Shown: piece by piece, positions 9,255 through 18,085 of the stretch
Layout of the letters: every line of letters starts with the position of its first letter
Numbering within the stretch: the first letter of the stretch is position 1
Assembly: GCF_042646165.1 (NCBI RefSeq)
Contig: NZ_JBHRTC010000018.1
Reading direction: 5' to 3' (one strand)
DNA length: 64,000 nucleotides
DNA from: Microbaculum marinum
GTDB lineage: Bacteria; Pseudomonadota; Alphaproteobacteria; Rhizobiales; Tepidamorphaceae
Notes under the pieces: generated by a model
What the model was told of the DNA's origin: nothing
Database searches by the model: none
Seen by the model: the letters and a program-made list of their open reading frames with translations, nothing else
Program-made: the position numbers and the translations under genes

Positions 9255-11126
9255 ATGCGTGGCATATTCCTCACGGCCCGTTGCCGGCATGCAACATCGC
9301 GCCTTCGACGGCCGTCCGGAGCGGGGCAGCGCGGTCGCCCGACCATGTGGATAGCCGCACTTCTTGCGGTTTTTGCGGCAGCCGTGACGGCGCCACAGCC
9401 CGCCCTGGCGCAGGAGCAGCCGCTCGACTCGGTCGACCTGTTCCTGCTGTCGCCGCCCGACCTCTCGAGCCCGCGGGCGACCCTGCAGACGCTGCGCCGG
9501 AACGTGCAGGAGGCCTATGTCAACCTGATCGAGGCCTACGAGATCCACCGCGAGACGCCGGGCTTCGGCACCGCCCCGGAGGTGACCGAGCTCGTCAAGG
9601 AAGCCGAACTGCGGCTGCGCCGGGCGGTCGACACGCTCGACCTGAGCGAGGTTCCGTCGGTCAACCGGGAGCGCGTCGGCACCGAGACAGTGCTGCTCCT
9701 CAAGGAGATCCTCGATCGCCTTCCGGTGCCGCCCTACAACGAGATCCCCGACTACGTGACCGTTTCGGCGGCGCCCAAGAGCCATCCGCTGACGCAATGG
9801 ACGCTGCCCTATTCGGACATCACCATCGTGCGGATCGACGAGGGGCCGAATGCCGGGAAGTTCCTGTTCTCGGCCGAGACCGTGGCGCTCGCGAAGGAGA
9901 CCTACGGCGTCGTCCGGGGCTATCTCGAGCGCAATGACGCCAACGAGGACTTCTTCGAGTTCTACACGCTGACGCCCGGTCAGCTGCTGCCGCCGAAGTG
10001 GTACCTCTGGATCGAGGACCTGCCGGACTGGACCCGCTACCAGTACGAGGGGCAGACCGTTTGGCAATGGGTCGGGCTGGCGCTGGTTCTCGCCATCGGG
10101 GCGGGGATGGTGCTGACCCTGCGGCAGATGCTGCGCCGCCGGGCGGAATCGGTGCTGGCGACGCGGCGCTATGCCAGGCGCATGATCCTGCCGATCGCGG
10201 TCATCGCGCTGTCCCTGCTGGCCGTCATCATCATCGACCTCCACCTCAACATCACCGGATGGCCGTTCGTCGTTGTAAACACGGTGCTTTTCGCCGTCTC
10301 ATATCTGGCGGGATCGTGGCTCGTCTACCTGGCATTCCTGACGTTCGCGGAATGGGTGATCACCTCGCCGCGGATCGATCCGGCCGGCATCGACGCCAGC
10401 ATGCTGCGGATCGGGGCCCGCATACTGGGCATCGCGGCGGGCATCGCGCTGCTGTTCTACGGCGCGACGGAGGTGGGCCTGCCGGTCTACGGCGTCGTCG
10501 CCGGTCTCGGTGTCGGCGGCCTCGCCCTCGGTCTGGCGGCGCGGCCGACGCTGGAGAACCTGATCGGCGGGCTGATCCTGTATGCCGACCGGCCGGTGCG
10601 GGTCGGCGACTTCTGCCAGTTCGGCAGCCATGTCGGCACCGTCGAGGAGATCGGCCTTCGCTCGACCCGGATCCGCGCCCTCGACCGCACCCTGATCACG
10701 GTGCCCAATGCCGAGTTTTCAAACAAGGAACTGATCAACTTCAACCGCCGCGACAAGACCTTCATGCGCTTCGACGTGAGCCTGCGCTACGAGACGACGC
10801 CGGAGATCCTGCACACGGTGCTGGATGGACTGCGGAAGCTGTTGCGCGAGCACCCCGACGTGGACGCAGACACGGTTCGCGTGCGCCTCCACCGGCTCGG
10901 CGCCTACTCGATCGATATCGAGATCTACGCCTTCATCCAGAAATCAGCTTACGCGGACTTCCTGGAGGTCCAGGAGCAGATCCTGTTCCAGATCATGGAA
11001 CTCGTCGTGGCGTCGGGAGCGGAGTTCGCCTTCCCCTCCTCGACGGTCTACCACGAGACCGGTCAGGAGCGACGCGACCTGACAGCGATGAGCGGGGCCA
11101 GCCCCGCCCGGCCCTTCGACCGGTGA
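9255..11126 (+). CDS. Large MscS-family mechanosensitive channel
   Basis: A 623-residue member of the MscS superfamily, about twice the size of classical MscS. After a signal-like N-terminus (to about PALAQ, residue 50) comes a roughly 240-residue periplasmic region. Membrane helices start at about residue 270 (WVGLALVLAIGAGMVL), with further segments near 315, 345 and 395. The pore helix TM3 is Gly/Ala-rich (GLGVGGLALGLAA), followed by the beta domain (RPVRVGDFCQFG, VPNAEFSNKELINFNRRDKT) and the C-terminal alpha-beta vestibule. The start was moved to 9255 because AGGGAG lies 8 bases upstream. It would release solutes during hypo-osmotic shock from the inner membrane. Convergent with valS. 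Confidence 0.9.
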   Translation: MRGIFLTARCRHATSRLRRPSGAGQRGRPTMWIAALLAVFAAAVTAPQPALAQEQPLDSVDLFLLSPPDLSSPRATLQTLRRNVQEAYVNLIEAYEIHRETPGFGTAPEVTELVKEAELRLRRAVDTLDLSEVPSVNRERVGTETVLLLKEILDRLPVPPYNEIPDYVTVSAAPKSHPLTQWTLPYSDITIVRIDEGPNAGKFLFSAETVALAKETYGVVRGYLERNDANEDFFEFYTLTPGQLLPPKWYLWIEDLPDWTRYQYEGQTVWQWVGLALVLAIGAGMVLTLRQMLRRRAESVLATRRYARRMILPIAVIALSLLAVIIIDLHLNITGWPFVVVNTVLFAVSYLAGSWLVYLAFLTFAEWVITSPRIDPAGIDASMLRIGARILGIAAGIALLFYGATEVGLPVYGVVAGLGVGGLALGLAARPTLENLIGGLILYADRPVRVGDFCQFGSHVGTVEEIGLRSTRIRALDRTLITVPNAEFSNKELINFNRRDKTFMRFDVSLRYETTPEILHTVLDGLRKLLREHPDVDADTVRVRLHRLGAYSIDIEIYAFIQKSAYADFLEVQEQILFQIMELVVASGAEFAFPSSTVYHETGQERRDLTAMSGASPARPFDR

Positions 11127-11159
11127 TCGACGGGGCCTATAGCGGCGGGAGCGACTTGC

Positions 11160-13820
11160 CTATGCCGCGCCCGCCAGCCGTTCGAGCGCCTGGGAGAGCT
11201 TGGCGCGCGCCTCGTCGGCATCGTTGCGGCGTTCGCGCTGCTCCTCGACCACATGCTCAGGCGCCCGCGAGACGAAGTTCTGGTTGGTGAGCTTGGCGTC
11301 GAGCTTGCCGATCTCGTCGGTCAGCTTCCTGAGCTCCTTTTCCAGCCGCGCGCGCTCGGCGCCGAGGTCGACGACGTCGGCGATCGGCAGGGCCAGAGTG
11401 GCGTCTCCGACGACGGTCTGAACCGATCCGGCCGGCGCGGCAGCGGCCGTGGTGATCTCCTCGAGGCGGGCGAGCCGCTTCAACGGCTCGTCGTAACGGG
11501 CCGCACGGGCTTCCGTTTCTCCGGTGGCGCCGACCAGGACGAGCGGCAGGCGAGCGCCGGCCGGGACGTTCATCTCGGAGCGCACGGACCGGACGGCAGT
11601 GACCAGATCGATCAGCCAGTCTATGTCCGCCTTCGCCTCAGCGTCGACGAGGCCGGAGAAGTTAGGCCATTCGGCCAGCGCCAGCATTTCGTCGCCGGAC
11701 TGCCCCTCGCCGAGACGCGCCCACAGTTCCTCGGTGACGTAGGGCATGAACGGATGCAGGATCTTCAGGATCTGGTCGATAACCCAGGCGGCCGTCGCGC
11801 GGGTCTCTTCCTTGGCCGGCCCGTCCTCGCCCGCCAGGACGGGCTTTGCCAGTTCCAGGTACCAGTCGCAGAAGACGTTCCAGACGAAGCGGTAGGCGCC
11901 GCCGGCTGCCTCGTTGAACCGGTAGGTCTCGATGCCCTCCGTGACGGTACGCGCAGCGGCCTCGACCTCGCCGACGATCCAGCGGTTCAGCGTTTCCCCG
12001 ACGGCGGCCGGATCGAAGCCGTCGACGCGCGCGCAGCCGTTCATTTCGCAGAAGCGCGCCGCGTTCCACAGCTTGGTCGCGAAGTTGCGGTAACCCTCGA
12101 CACGGGATTCCGACAGCTTGATGTCGCGGCCCTGGGCGGCCATGGCCGACAGCGTGAAGCGCAGGGCGTCGGCGCCGTACTTGGCGACGAGATCGAGCGG
12201 GTCGATGACGTTGCCCTTCGACTTCGACATCTTCTGCCCCTTCTCGTCGCGGACCAGGGCATGGATGTAGACGGTGTGGAACGGCACCTCCTTCATGAAA
12301 TAAAGGCCCATCATCATCATCCGGGCGACCCAGAAGAAGATGATGTCGAAGCCGGTAACCAGCACGTCGGTCTTGTAGTAGCGCTTCAGTTCCGGCGTCT
12401 GCTCGGGCCAGCCGAGCGTCGAGAACGGCCAAAGCGCCGAGGAGAACCATGTGTCGAGGACGTCGGGATCGCGTTGCAGGGTGACATCGTCGCCGTACCT
12501 GGCGCGCGCCGCCGCATAGGCCTCCTCCTCGCTGTGGGCGACGAAGACCTCGCCGTCGGGCGCATACCAGGCCGGGATCTGGTGCCCCCACCAAAGCTGG
12601 CGGGAAATGCACCAGGGCTGGATGTTGCGCATCCACTCGAAATAGGTCTTCTCCCAGTTGCGCGGGACAAACACGGTTTCGCCCCGCTCGACGGCCTCGA
12701 TGGCCGGCCTGGCGAGCGTCGCAGCATCGACGTACCACTGGTCGGTGAGCCACGGCTCGATGACGACGTTCGACCGGTCGCCGTAGGGCACCATGAGGAC
12801 GTGGTCGTCGATCTTCTCGAGCAGTCCCTGCTCTTCCAGGTCCGCAACGATCTGCCTGCGCGCCTCGAACCGGTCCAGGCCCCGGTATTTCTCCGGCGCC
12901 TCGTCGCTTATGCGGGCATGGGCATCGAAGATGTTGATCATCGCAAGGCCGTGGCGCTTGCCGACCTCGAAGTCGTTGAAATCGTGGGCAGGCGTGATCT
13001 TGACGGCGCCGGATCCCTGCTCGGGATCGGCGTATTCGTCGGCGATGATCGGGATCTCGCGACCGACCAGCGGCAGAACGACGGTCTTGCCGACAAGGTC
13101 GGTATATCGCTCGTCATCCGCGTGGACCGCGACGGCGGTGTCGCCGAGCATGGTCTCCGGCCGCGTCGTCGCGACGACGATGTAACGCCCGGGCTCATCC
13201 TTGACCGGGTAACGCAGGTGCCAGAGGTGGCCCCTGGTCTCGACCGGCTGGACCTCCAGGTCGGAGATCGCGGTCAACAGCTTCGGGTCCCAGTTGACGA
13301 GCCGCTTGTCCTTGTAGATCAGGCCGGCCCGGTAAAGCTCGACGAAGACCTTGAGGACGGCCTCGGAGAGGCCCTCGTCCATGGTGAAGCGCTCGCGGCT
13401 CCAGTCGCAAGAGGCGCCGAGGCGCTTGAGCTGGTTGATGATCGTCCCGCCGGACTGGCCCTTCCACGACCAGACGCGACGGATGAACTCGTCGCGCCCC
13501 ATGTCACGGCGATGGAGACCGGATTCCTCGAGCTGTCGCTCGACGACCATCTGCGTCGCGATGCCGGCATGGTCCATGCCCGGCTGCCACAGCGCGTCCA
13601 TGCCGCGCATGCGCTCGAAGCGGATCAGCACGTCCTGCAGGGTGTTGTTGAGGGCGTGACCCATGTGCAGGCTGCCCGTGACGTTGGGCGGCGGGATGAC
13701 GATGCAGTAGGGCTTGCCCGCCGCGCGGTCGGGACGTCCCGCGCGGAATACGCCAGCCTCCTCCCAGGACTCGTAAATCCGGGATTCCACCTCTGAGGGG
13801 GTGAAGGTCTTGTCGAGCAT
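11160..13820 (-). CDS. valS: Valine--tRNA ligase
   Basis: Class Ia synthetase that charges tRNA-Val and edits misactivated threonine. The 886-residue protein has the ATP-binding motif as HMGH in NVTGSLHMGHALN near residue 55, an inserted CP1 editing domain (TTRPETMLGDTAVAVH near residue 220), and KMSKSKGN near residue 535. An anticodon-binding domain follows, and the C-terminal coiled-coil arm runs from about residue 815 to the end. Length is slightly under the E. coli enzyme. It is convergent with the MscS gene (33-base gap, no clear terminator) and faces away from the ABM-domain gene. Confidence 0.97.
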   Translation of the reverse strand: MLDKTFTPSEVESRIYESWEEAGVFRAGRPDRAAGKPYCIVIPPPNVTGSLHMGHALNNTLQDVLIRFERMRGMDALWQPGMDHAGIATQMVVERQLEESGLHRRDMGRDEFIRRVWSWKGQSGGTIINQLKRLGASCDWSRERFTMDEGLSEAVLKVFVELYRAGLIYKDKRLVNWDPKLLTAISDLEVQPVETRGHLWHLRYPVKDEPGRYIVVATTRPETMLGDTAVAVHADDERYTDLVGKTVVLPLVGREIPIIADEYADPEQGSGAVKITPAHDFNDFEVGKRHGLAMINIFDAHARISDEAPEKYRGLDRFEARRQIVADLEEQGLLEKIDDHVLMVPYGDRSNVVIEPWLTDQWYVDAATLARPAIEAVERGETVFVPRNWEKTYFEWMRNIQPWCISRQLWWGHQIPAWYAPDGEVFVAHSEEEAYAAARARYGDDVTLQRDPDVLDTWFSSALWPFSTLGWPEQTPELKRYYKTDVLVTGFDIIFFWVARMMMMGLYFMKEVPFHTVYIHALVRDEKGQKMSKSKGNVIDPLDLVAKYGADALRFTLSAMAAQGRDIKLSESRVEGYRNFATKLWNAARFCEMNGCARVDGFDPAAVGETLNRWIVGEVEAAARTVTEGIETYRFNEAAGGAYRFVWNVFCDWYLELAKPVLAGEDGPAKEETRATAAWVIDQILKILHPFMPYVTEELWARLGEGQSGDEMLALAEWPNFSGLVDAEAKADIDWLIDLVTAVRSVRSEMNVPAGARLPLVLVGATGETEARAARYDEPLKRLARLEEITTAAAAPAGSVQTVVGDATLALPIADVVDLGAERARLEKELRKLTDEIGKLDAKLTNQNFVSRAPEHVVEEQRERRNDADEARAKLSQALERLAGAA

Positions 13821-13947
13821 GGCGTGTCCAGTACAAGGTCAGTATGCGAGGCCGCGCACCGTAAAGCCCGAGCCGGGCGCCGAGTCAACACGCTGGCGAC
13901 TGCATCCGTGACGCGGAGCGACCAGGCCTGATATCCGGGAGGAGCCG

Positions 13948-14253
13948 ATGATCGTCCGGCGGTGGAGAGGTTGGGCCCTGCCCGAGCGGCGCAACGCCTA
14001 CCGGGACCATTTCGAGCGCAACGTCCTGCCCGAACTGAAGGCCATAGACGGCTTCCACGGAGCCGAACTGCTCGAGCGCGAAGACAATGGCCGCGTCGAG
14101 TACGTGGTCGAAACCAGATGGGCCTCGTTCGACGCGATCAGAGCGTTCGCAGGCGACACGCCGGACCTCGCGGTCGTCGAACCCGAAGCGGTCGCCGCTC
14201 TGGAGGACTTCGACCGCACCGTACACCACTACTCCATCGTGGCGACGTCGTAG
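13948..14253 (+). CDS. Antibiotic biosynthesis monooxygenase (ABM)-fold protein
   Basis: Small 101-residue protein with the dimeric ferredoxin-like ABM fold pattern: beta strand MIVRRWRGWA, helix with ERRNAYRDHFERNVLPELKAIDGF, strand GAELLERED, strand VEYVVETRWASFDAIRAFAG, then a helix and a final strand HHYSIVAT. ABM proteins include haem or quinol monooxygenases and many of unknown substrate; nothing here fixes a substrate, and no haem-binding residue can be asserted. A GGGAGGAG ribosome-binding site precedes the ATG. The gene sits alone between divergent valS and convergent popZ. Function unknown beyond fold. Confidence 0.78.
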   Translation: MIVRRWRGWALPERRNAYRDHFERNVLPELKAIDGFHGAELLEREDNGRVEYVVETRWASFDAIRAFAGDTPDLAVVEPEAVAALEDFDRTVHHYSIVATS

Positions 14254-14289
14254 CGATCTTCGGGCCAGTACGCGGGCCCGGCGCCGGCT

Positions 14290-15216
14290 TCAGCGGCGGC
14301 CGCGCGAAACGCGTTCGATTTCCTGCTGCACAAGCTGCTCGACGATCACCGGCAGATTTTCGTCCAGCCACTCCTTGAGCATCGGTCGCAGCATCTCGCC
14401 GACGAAATCCTCGAGTGTGCGCGGCGCCCGCGGCGCAGTTGCCGCATCCGTCGCGGGCGGCATCGTCTCGGCCAGCCGACCGAACGCCGAGGAAATCATG
14501 GCGTCCGAGCGGGCCGACAGCAGACCCTGCACCGCCGCAGCACGATCCGCGGGGGGCGTGGTGCCGACGGAGGCCGGGGCCGCGGATGCGAAGGGTCCGG
14601 GGGCGGCGTCCGCGGCGGGAGCCGGCTCGCCGAAACGGTCGTCAAGCGGGTCATAGGGCGCCGGCTCCTGATCGGCAGCCCCTTGCGCACCAGACTCGTC
14701 GCCGAGGTCTTCGGCGGCCCCGGCAGATACGGCGGCCGTCTCTTCCGGCGTGTCGGGCGTCTCGTTCCAATGCGGCACCTGGAACGGTTCTTCGACCGGA
14801 TCGGCCGATGCCGTGCCGTCCAGGCCGCCGACGGTGTCCTCGCCCTCCCCAGCGCCCTCCCCCGCGACCTCGTCGTCGACCATGTCGTCGGTCAGCTCGA
14901 AGATGTCATCGGCGGGTGCAGGGCTACCGGCCGGATAGGCATCTCCGGTCACAGCCGTTCGGGGCGGGACGTCGTGATCCGGGTCCAGATAGGAATCGTG
15001 GCCAGCCGGCGCCTCGTCGCGAAACGGCGGGCGCGGAGCCGAGCCTTGCTCGTACGCGGCGGCCGCCTGGGCGGCCCGTGCCGGATCCCCCCTGCCGGAC
15101 AGCGACGCAGCCGATCCGGACAGGCCCACGCCGTCGTCGCTTTCGGAAATGATCCGCCGGATGGAGGCGAGTATCTCCTCCATCGTCGGCTCGGGAGCCG
15201 GGGTCGGCCTGCTCAT
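14290..15216 (-). CDS. popZ: Cell-pole-organising protein PopZ (DUF2497)
   Basis: Two conserved ends bracket a disordered acidic middle. The N-terminal PTMEEILASIRRIISES helix is the client-binding region of PopZ. The C-terminal TLEDFVGEMLRPMLKEWLDENLP followed by IVEQLVQQEIERVSR is the oligomerisation region. Between them about 215 residues are rich in Pro, Asp, Glu and Ala. PopZ self-assembles at cell poles in alphaproteobacteria and tethers ParB-parS and polarity factors. At 308 residues it is longer than the Caulobacter protein (about 177), as expected for the rhizobial form. The gene is downstream of tolC in the same direction and upstream of valS, a conserved order. Confidence 0.9.
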   Translation of the reverse strand: MSRPTPAPEPTMEEILASIRRIISESDDGVGLSGSAASLSGRGDPARAAQAAAAYEQGSAPRPPFRDEAPAGHDSYLDPDHDVPPRTAVTGDAYPAGSPAPADDIFELTDDMVDDEVAGEGAGEGEDTVGGLDGTASADPVEEPFQVPHWNETPDTPEETAAVSAGAAEDLGDESGAQGAADQEPAPYDPLDDRFGEPAPAADAAPGPFASAAPASVGTTPPADRAAAVQGLLSARSDAMISSAFGRLAETMPPATDAATAPRAPRTLEDFVGEMLRPMLKEWLDENLPVIVEQLVQQEIERVSRGRR

Positions 15217-15468
15217 ATCTACCCCCTCGTACTGCTACACAAATCGGGAGCCCGCCGATGTTCGGTCGCCTCGCCCGGGCGCGAGCGACGGGACGGCCCG
15301 TCCCCGGGGACGGGCTCCAGCATGAGTCAGCAGGTGATTCGCGGCAATGGGAGAACGCGGGGCGGCAGGGCTTTTCCCCGCGCGAATTTCACCGGATCCG
15401 CGAAACCGGTCCCGGCCGCCATCCGCGCGACGGCCCTGGCCGACGTCACGGCTCCAGGTCCGCTGCCT

Positions 15469-15498
15469 GCGCTGTTACTGGCCGCGCTGTTACTGGCC
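15469..15498. repeat. 15-base tandem duplication spanning the tolC stop codon
   Basis: GCGCTGTTACTGGCC occurs twice head to tail. On the minus strand the first copy met by the ribosome contains the tolC stop codon TAA, and the second repeats the same SGQ-stop sequence in frame, so the gene effectively carries two in-frame stop signals 15 bases apart. A recent slippage duplication is the simplest explanation. Confidence 0.8.
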
Positions 15499-16884
15499 GC
15501 TGGGCGTGCGCAGGCCGAACCACTTGTCGCGGACCTGCTCGTAATGCTGCGCGGGCTGATATTCCTGGACGGCGAGCCGCAGGTAGTTGGCCGTGAGCCG
15601 GCCCACCGCGGACTGCAGGGCGTAGGAGGCCACGACCCGGTCGCTTTCGGCGAAGACCAGCGAGACCTTTGAATCAAGCAGCGTCTGCTCGGCGTCGAGC
15701 ACGTCCAGCGTGGTACGCTGACCGACCTTGGCCTCCTCGCGGACGCCGTTGAGGGCGATCTGCGCGGCCTTCACCTGCGCCTGGGCGGAGGTGATCGAGG
15801 CGGTCGCCGCCTCCAGCGAGCCCCACGCCGACACGACGGCTGCGCGGACCTGCTGGCGAGCGGAATCGACCAGCAGGAGCGCCTGGGTGCGCGTTTCCTT
15901 GGCCTGGCGGACCTGGGAATACTCGAAGCCGCCCTGATAGATCGGCACGGTCACCTGAACGCCGACCTGCCCCGAGGACTGGGTATCGAGCACGCCGTTC
16001 GGATTGATGAAGTGGCTGACGCTGCCCTGAAGCTCGACGGTCGGCAGCAGGGTGCCCTCCGCCACCTTGACGTTGTAGGCGGCCGCCTCCTCAGCATAGA
16101 TCGAGGCGATGATCGCCGGATGGTCGCTGTGGGCGAGCCTGATCGAGTCGTCCAGCGAGGTGGGAATCGACTTGGTCGGCGTGCCGGGAGCGAGATTGAC
16201 CGGGTCCCGGCCGATCACCTGGCGGTAGACCGCCTTCGACGACAGGAGGTCGGATTCCGACGCGTTCAGCAGCGTGTAGGCGCCGCTGAGGGCGGCTTCG
16301 GCCTGGGCCACGTCCGTGTTGGTCACCTCGCCGACCTGAAACCGGTCGCGGGTCGCCCGCAGCTGCTCGTCGAGAACCTCGATGTTCTGCCGGTTCAGCT
16401 CGACGATCGCCTGGTTGGTGAGCACGTCCATGTAGGCCTGGACGGCGCTGAACAGCGTGTTCTGCTCGGTGTTGCGCAACACCTCGCGGTTCGAGCGGAC
16501 GTTCGCTTCGGCCGACTTGGTGGAGTTCACCGTCTGGAAGCCGCGAAACAACGGCTGGACGATCGACAGGGTCGCGCCGGTGGTGGAATACCGGCTCGAC
16601 CCGCCCGGATCGGAGTAGTTGCGGGTGTGCTGGACGACCCCCGTGGCAAAGATCTGCGGACGCCATCCGGCCAGCGCCTGGGGGACCTGCTCGTCGACGG
16701 CGCGCAAGCTGGCGCGCTGGGCGTTGAGGTCCGGGTTGCTCGTGTATGCGGACGCCATGGCCGACATCAGGGTCTCGGCGCTCGCGATGCTCGGATACAG
16801 GCCCGCGGCCACGGCGGCAGCCAGCGCGAACGCCCGCCATCCCGCGCCGACCCAGCCGATTCGGACGGATTCGTTCGCTGTCAT
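15490..16884 (-). CDS. tolC: TolC-family outer-membrane efflux channel
   Basis: Outer-membrane trimeric channel for type I secretion and RND efflux. The 464-residue product has a signal peptide ending about PSIASA-ETLM and the two repeated helical/beta units of the OEP family: AYTSNPDLNAQRASLRAVDEQ in the first and PAIIASIYAEEAAAYNVKVAEG in the second. GQRTTLDVLDAEQTLLDSK is the diagnostic second-repeat helix. I place the start at 16884 because GGAG lies 5 bases upstream; an in-frame ATG at 16914 without a ribosome-binding site would add 10 residues. It lies downstream of pcm and upstream of popZ, as in other Rhizobiales. No linked transporter is present. Confidence 0.92.
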   Translation of the reverse strand: MTANESVRIGWVGAGWRAFALAAAVAAGLYPSIASAETLMSAMASAYTSNPDLNAQRASLRAVDEQVPQALAGWRPQIFATGVVQHTRNYSDPGGSSRYSTTGATLSIVQPLFRGFQTVNSTKSAEANVRSNREVLRNTEQNTLFSAVQAYMDVLTNQAIVELNRQNIEVLDEQLRATRDRFQVGEVTNTDVAQAEAALSGAYTLLNASESDLLSSKAVYRQVIGRDPVNLAPGTPTKSIPTSLDDSIRLAHSDHPAIIASIYAEEAAAYNVKVAEGTLLPTVELQGSVSHFINPNGVLDTQSSGQVGVQVTVPIYQGGFEYSQVRQAKETRTQALLLVDSARQQVRAAVVSAWGSLEAATASITSAQAQVKAAQIALNGVREEAKVGQRTTLDVLDAEQTLLDSKVSLVFAESDRVVASYALQSAVGRLTANYLRLAVQEYQPAQHYEQVRDKWFGLRTPSGQ

Positions 16885-17038
16885 GAAACTCCGCGACGCC
16901 GCATACTTAGCCATGGTTAACCGTTGGTCGCTCTGCTGGCGAGTTGGCGGAACACTAGCCGCTGAATCACATCAACTGAAGGCCGGTGACCCGGCCCTAG
17001 CGGCATTTGCCGCATAGTGCCGCATTAAGGACACAGTA

Positions 17039-17057
17039 ACCACCCCGAAAAGGTGGT
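17039..17057 (-). terminator. Stem-loop at the pcm stop codon
   Basis: ACCACC and GGTGGT form a perfect 6-bp stem with a 7-base loop, overlapping the first base of the pcm stop codon. On the minus strand it is not followed by a T run, so it may be a weak or factor-assisted terminator or a 3'-end stabiliser rather than a classical intrinsic terminator. Confidence 0.35.
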
Positions 17058-17728
17058 CAGAAGACGAACTCCGGCGTCCTCTCGAAGCCCGGGAGACGGC
17101 CGACATTGACGTCGAATGCAATGCGCGAACTGATGTCGCCGCCGATCGAGGTGAACAGGGTCGCCTTGCCGACGGGACCGTGGACGACGGGTGCGACAAG
17201 TCGTCCGCCGTCGCGAAGCTGGGCGAACAGCGCGTCGGGAATCCGCTCGACCGCGCCCTCCATGACGATCACGTCGTAGGGGCCCTGGCTGGCATATCCC
17301 TCGACCAAGTCGCCGGTCACCACGGCCGCGTTGCCGATGCCCAGATCGACCAGTTGCCGTTCCGCCTTCTCGGCGAGATCCGGGTCGCTCTCCAGGCCGA
17401 CCACCGATTCGGCGACGCGGGCGAGGACCGCCGTGGAGTAACCGGTGCCGCAGCCGACATCCAGGACCAGATCGCCCGGCTGTATCGCGGCGAGCTGCAC
17501 AAGGCGGGCGAACGGCATCGGCTCCATCAGGAATCGCCTCTCGCCGGGCCGGTCGCCCTCCTTCACCGTGATGTCCTCGTCGATGTAGGCGAGATCGCGC
17601 ATCGCCGCGGGGACGAAGCGTTCGCGCGGGATCTCGAGAAACGCCGCGACGAGCGCGCGGTCGGTGACGTCGTTGGTGCGGATCTGCGATTCGACCATGT
17701 TGCGACGTGCCAGAGCGAAATCAATCAT
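17057..17728 (-). CDS. pcm: Protein-L-isoaspartate O-methyltransferase family protein
   Basis: SAM-dependent methyltransferase that initiates repair of isoaspartyl residues. The 223-residue product shows the PCMT pattern: MVESQIRTNDVTD near the start, IPRERFVP, then motif I as LVLDVGCGTGYSTAVLARVA near residues 82-100 and post-I VVGLESDP. This alphaproteobacterial subgroup has a divergent C-terminus (LPGFERTPEFVF), so true isoaspartate specificity is inferred from the family. The start at 17728 follows AAGGTGGGG; in-frame sequence upstream to 17824 is not homologous-looking. It precedes tolC on the same strand with a 172-base gap that should contain the tolC promoter. Confidence 0.85.
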   Translation of the reverse strand: MIDFALARRNMVESQIRTNDVTDRALVAAFLEIPRERFVPAAMRDLAYIDEDITVKEGDRPGERRFLMEPMPFARLVQLAAIQPGDLVLDVGCGTGYSTAVLARVAESVVGLESDPDLAEKAERQLVDLGIGNAAVVTGDLVEGYASQGPYDVIVMEGAVERIPDALFAQLRDGGRLVAPVVHGPVGKATLFTSIGGDISSRIAFDVNVGRLPGFERTPEFVF

Positions 17729-17969
17729 GCCCCACCTTAGGCTTGCGTTGCGGCCTGGATACTCTTCGGATGCGTCGTCGTGCGGCCGGGCACGCCGTCG
17801 CGCCCGTCCGGCATCCGCCGGCACGCTATATCAAACGTCCCGAAAGACAAGATACGCTGCGGCACCCTCCGGCACCAGATGCCGCCACGCCGGGCGCCAC
17901 GCCAGCCGGGGCAACGGCAAGTTCAGGCTTGCCAATCCACCGGGCCGCAAATAAGTATCGCGACCCGAA

Positions 17970-18043
17970 GGCCACGTGGCGGAGTGGTGACGCAGCGGAC
18001 TGCAAATCCGTATACCCCGGTTCGATTCCGGGCGTGGCCTCCA
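17970..18043 (+). tRNA. tRNA-Cys (anticodon GCA)
   Basis: Full cloverleaf, 74 bases including an encoded CCA end. The acceptor stem GGCCACG pairs with CGTGGCC, the discriminator base is T (the cysteine identity element), the anticodon loop reads CTGCAAA, and the T-arm contains GGTTCGATTCC. It is preceded by about 240 bases without a gene. Confidence 0.96.
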
Positions 18044-18085
18044 AATCTCACACATGCATCCGGCCCGGGCGGCCCCGACGGCAAG

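Noticed and set aside
11253..13796. Long plus-strand open frame antisense to valS
   Set aside because: No recognisable motif and exact complement frame of a conserved synthetase.
17826..18055. Minus-strand open frames over tRNA-Cys
   Set aside because: They contain the GIEPGYTDLQSAA-type sequence typical of translated tRNA antisense, not a protein.
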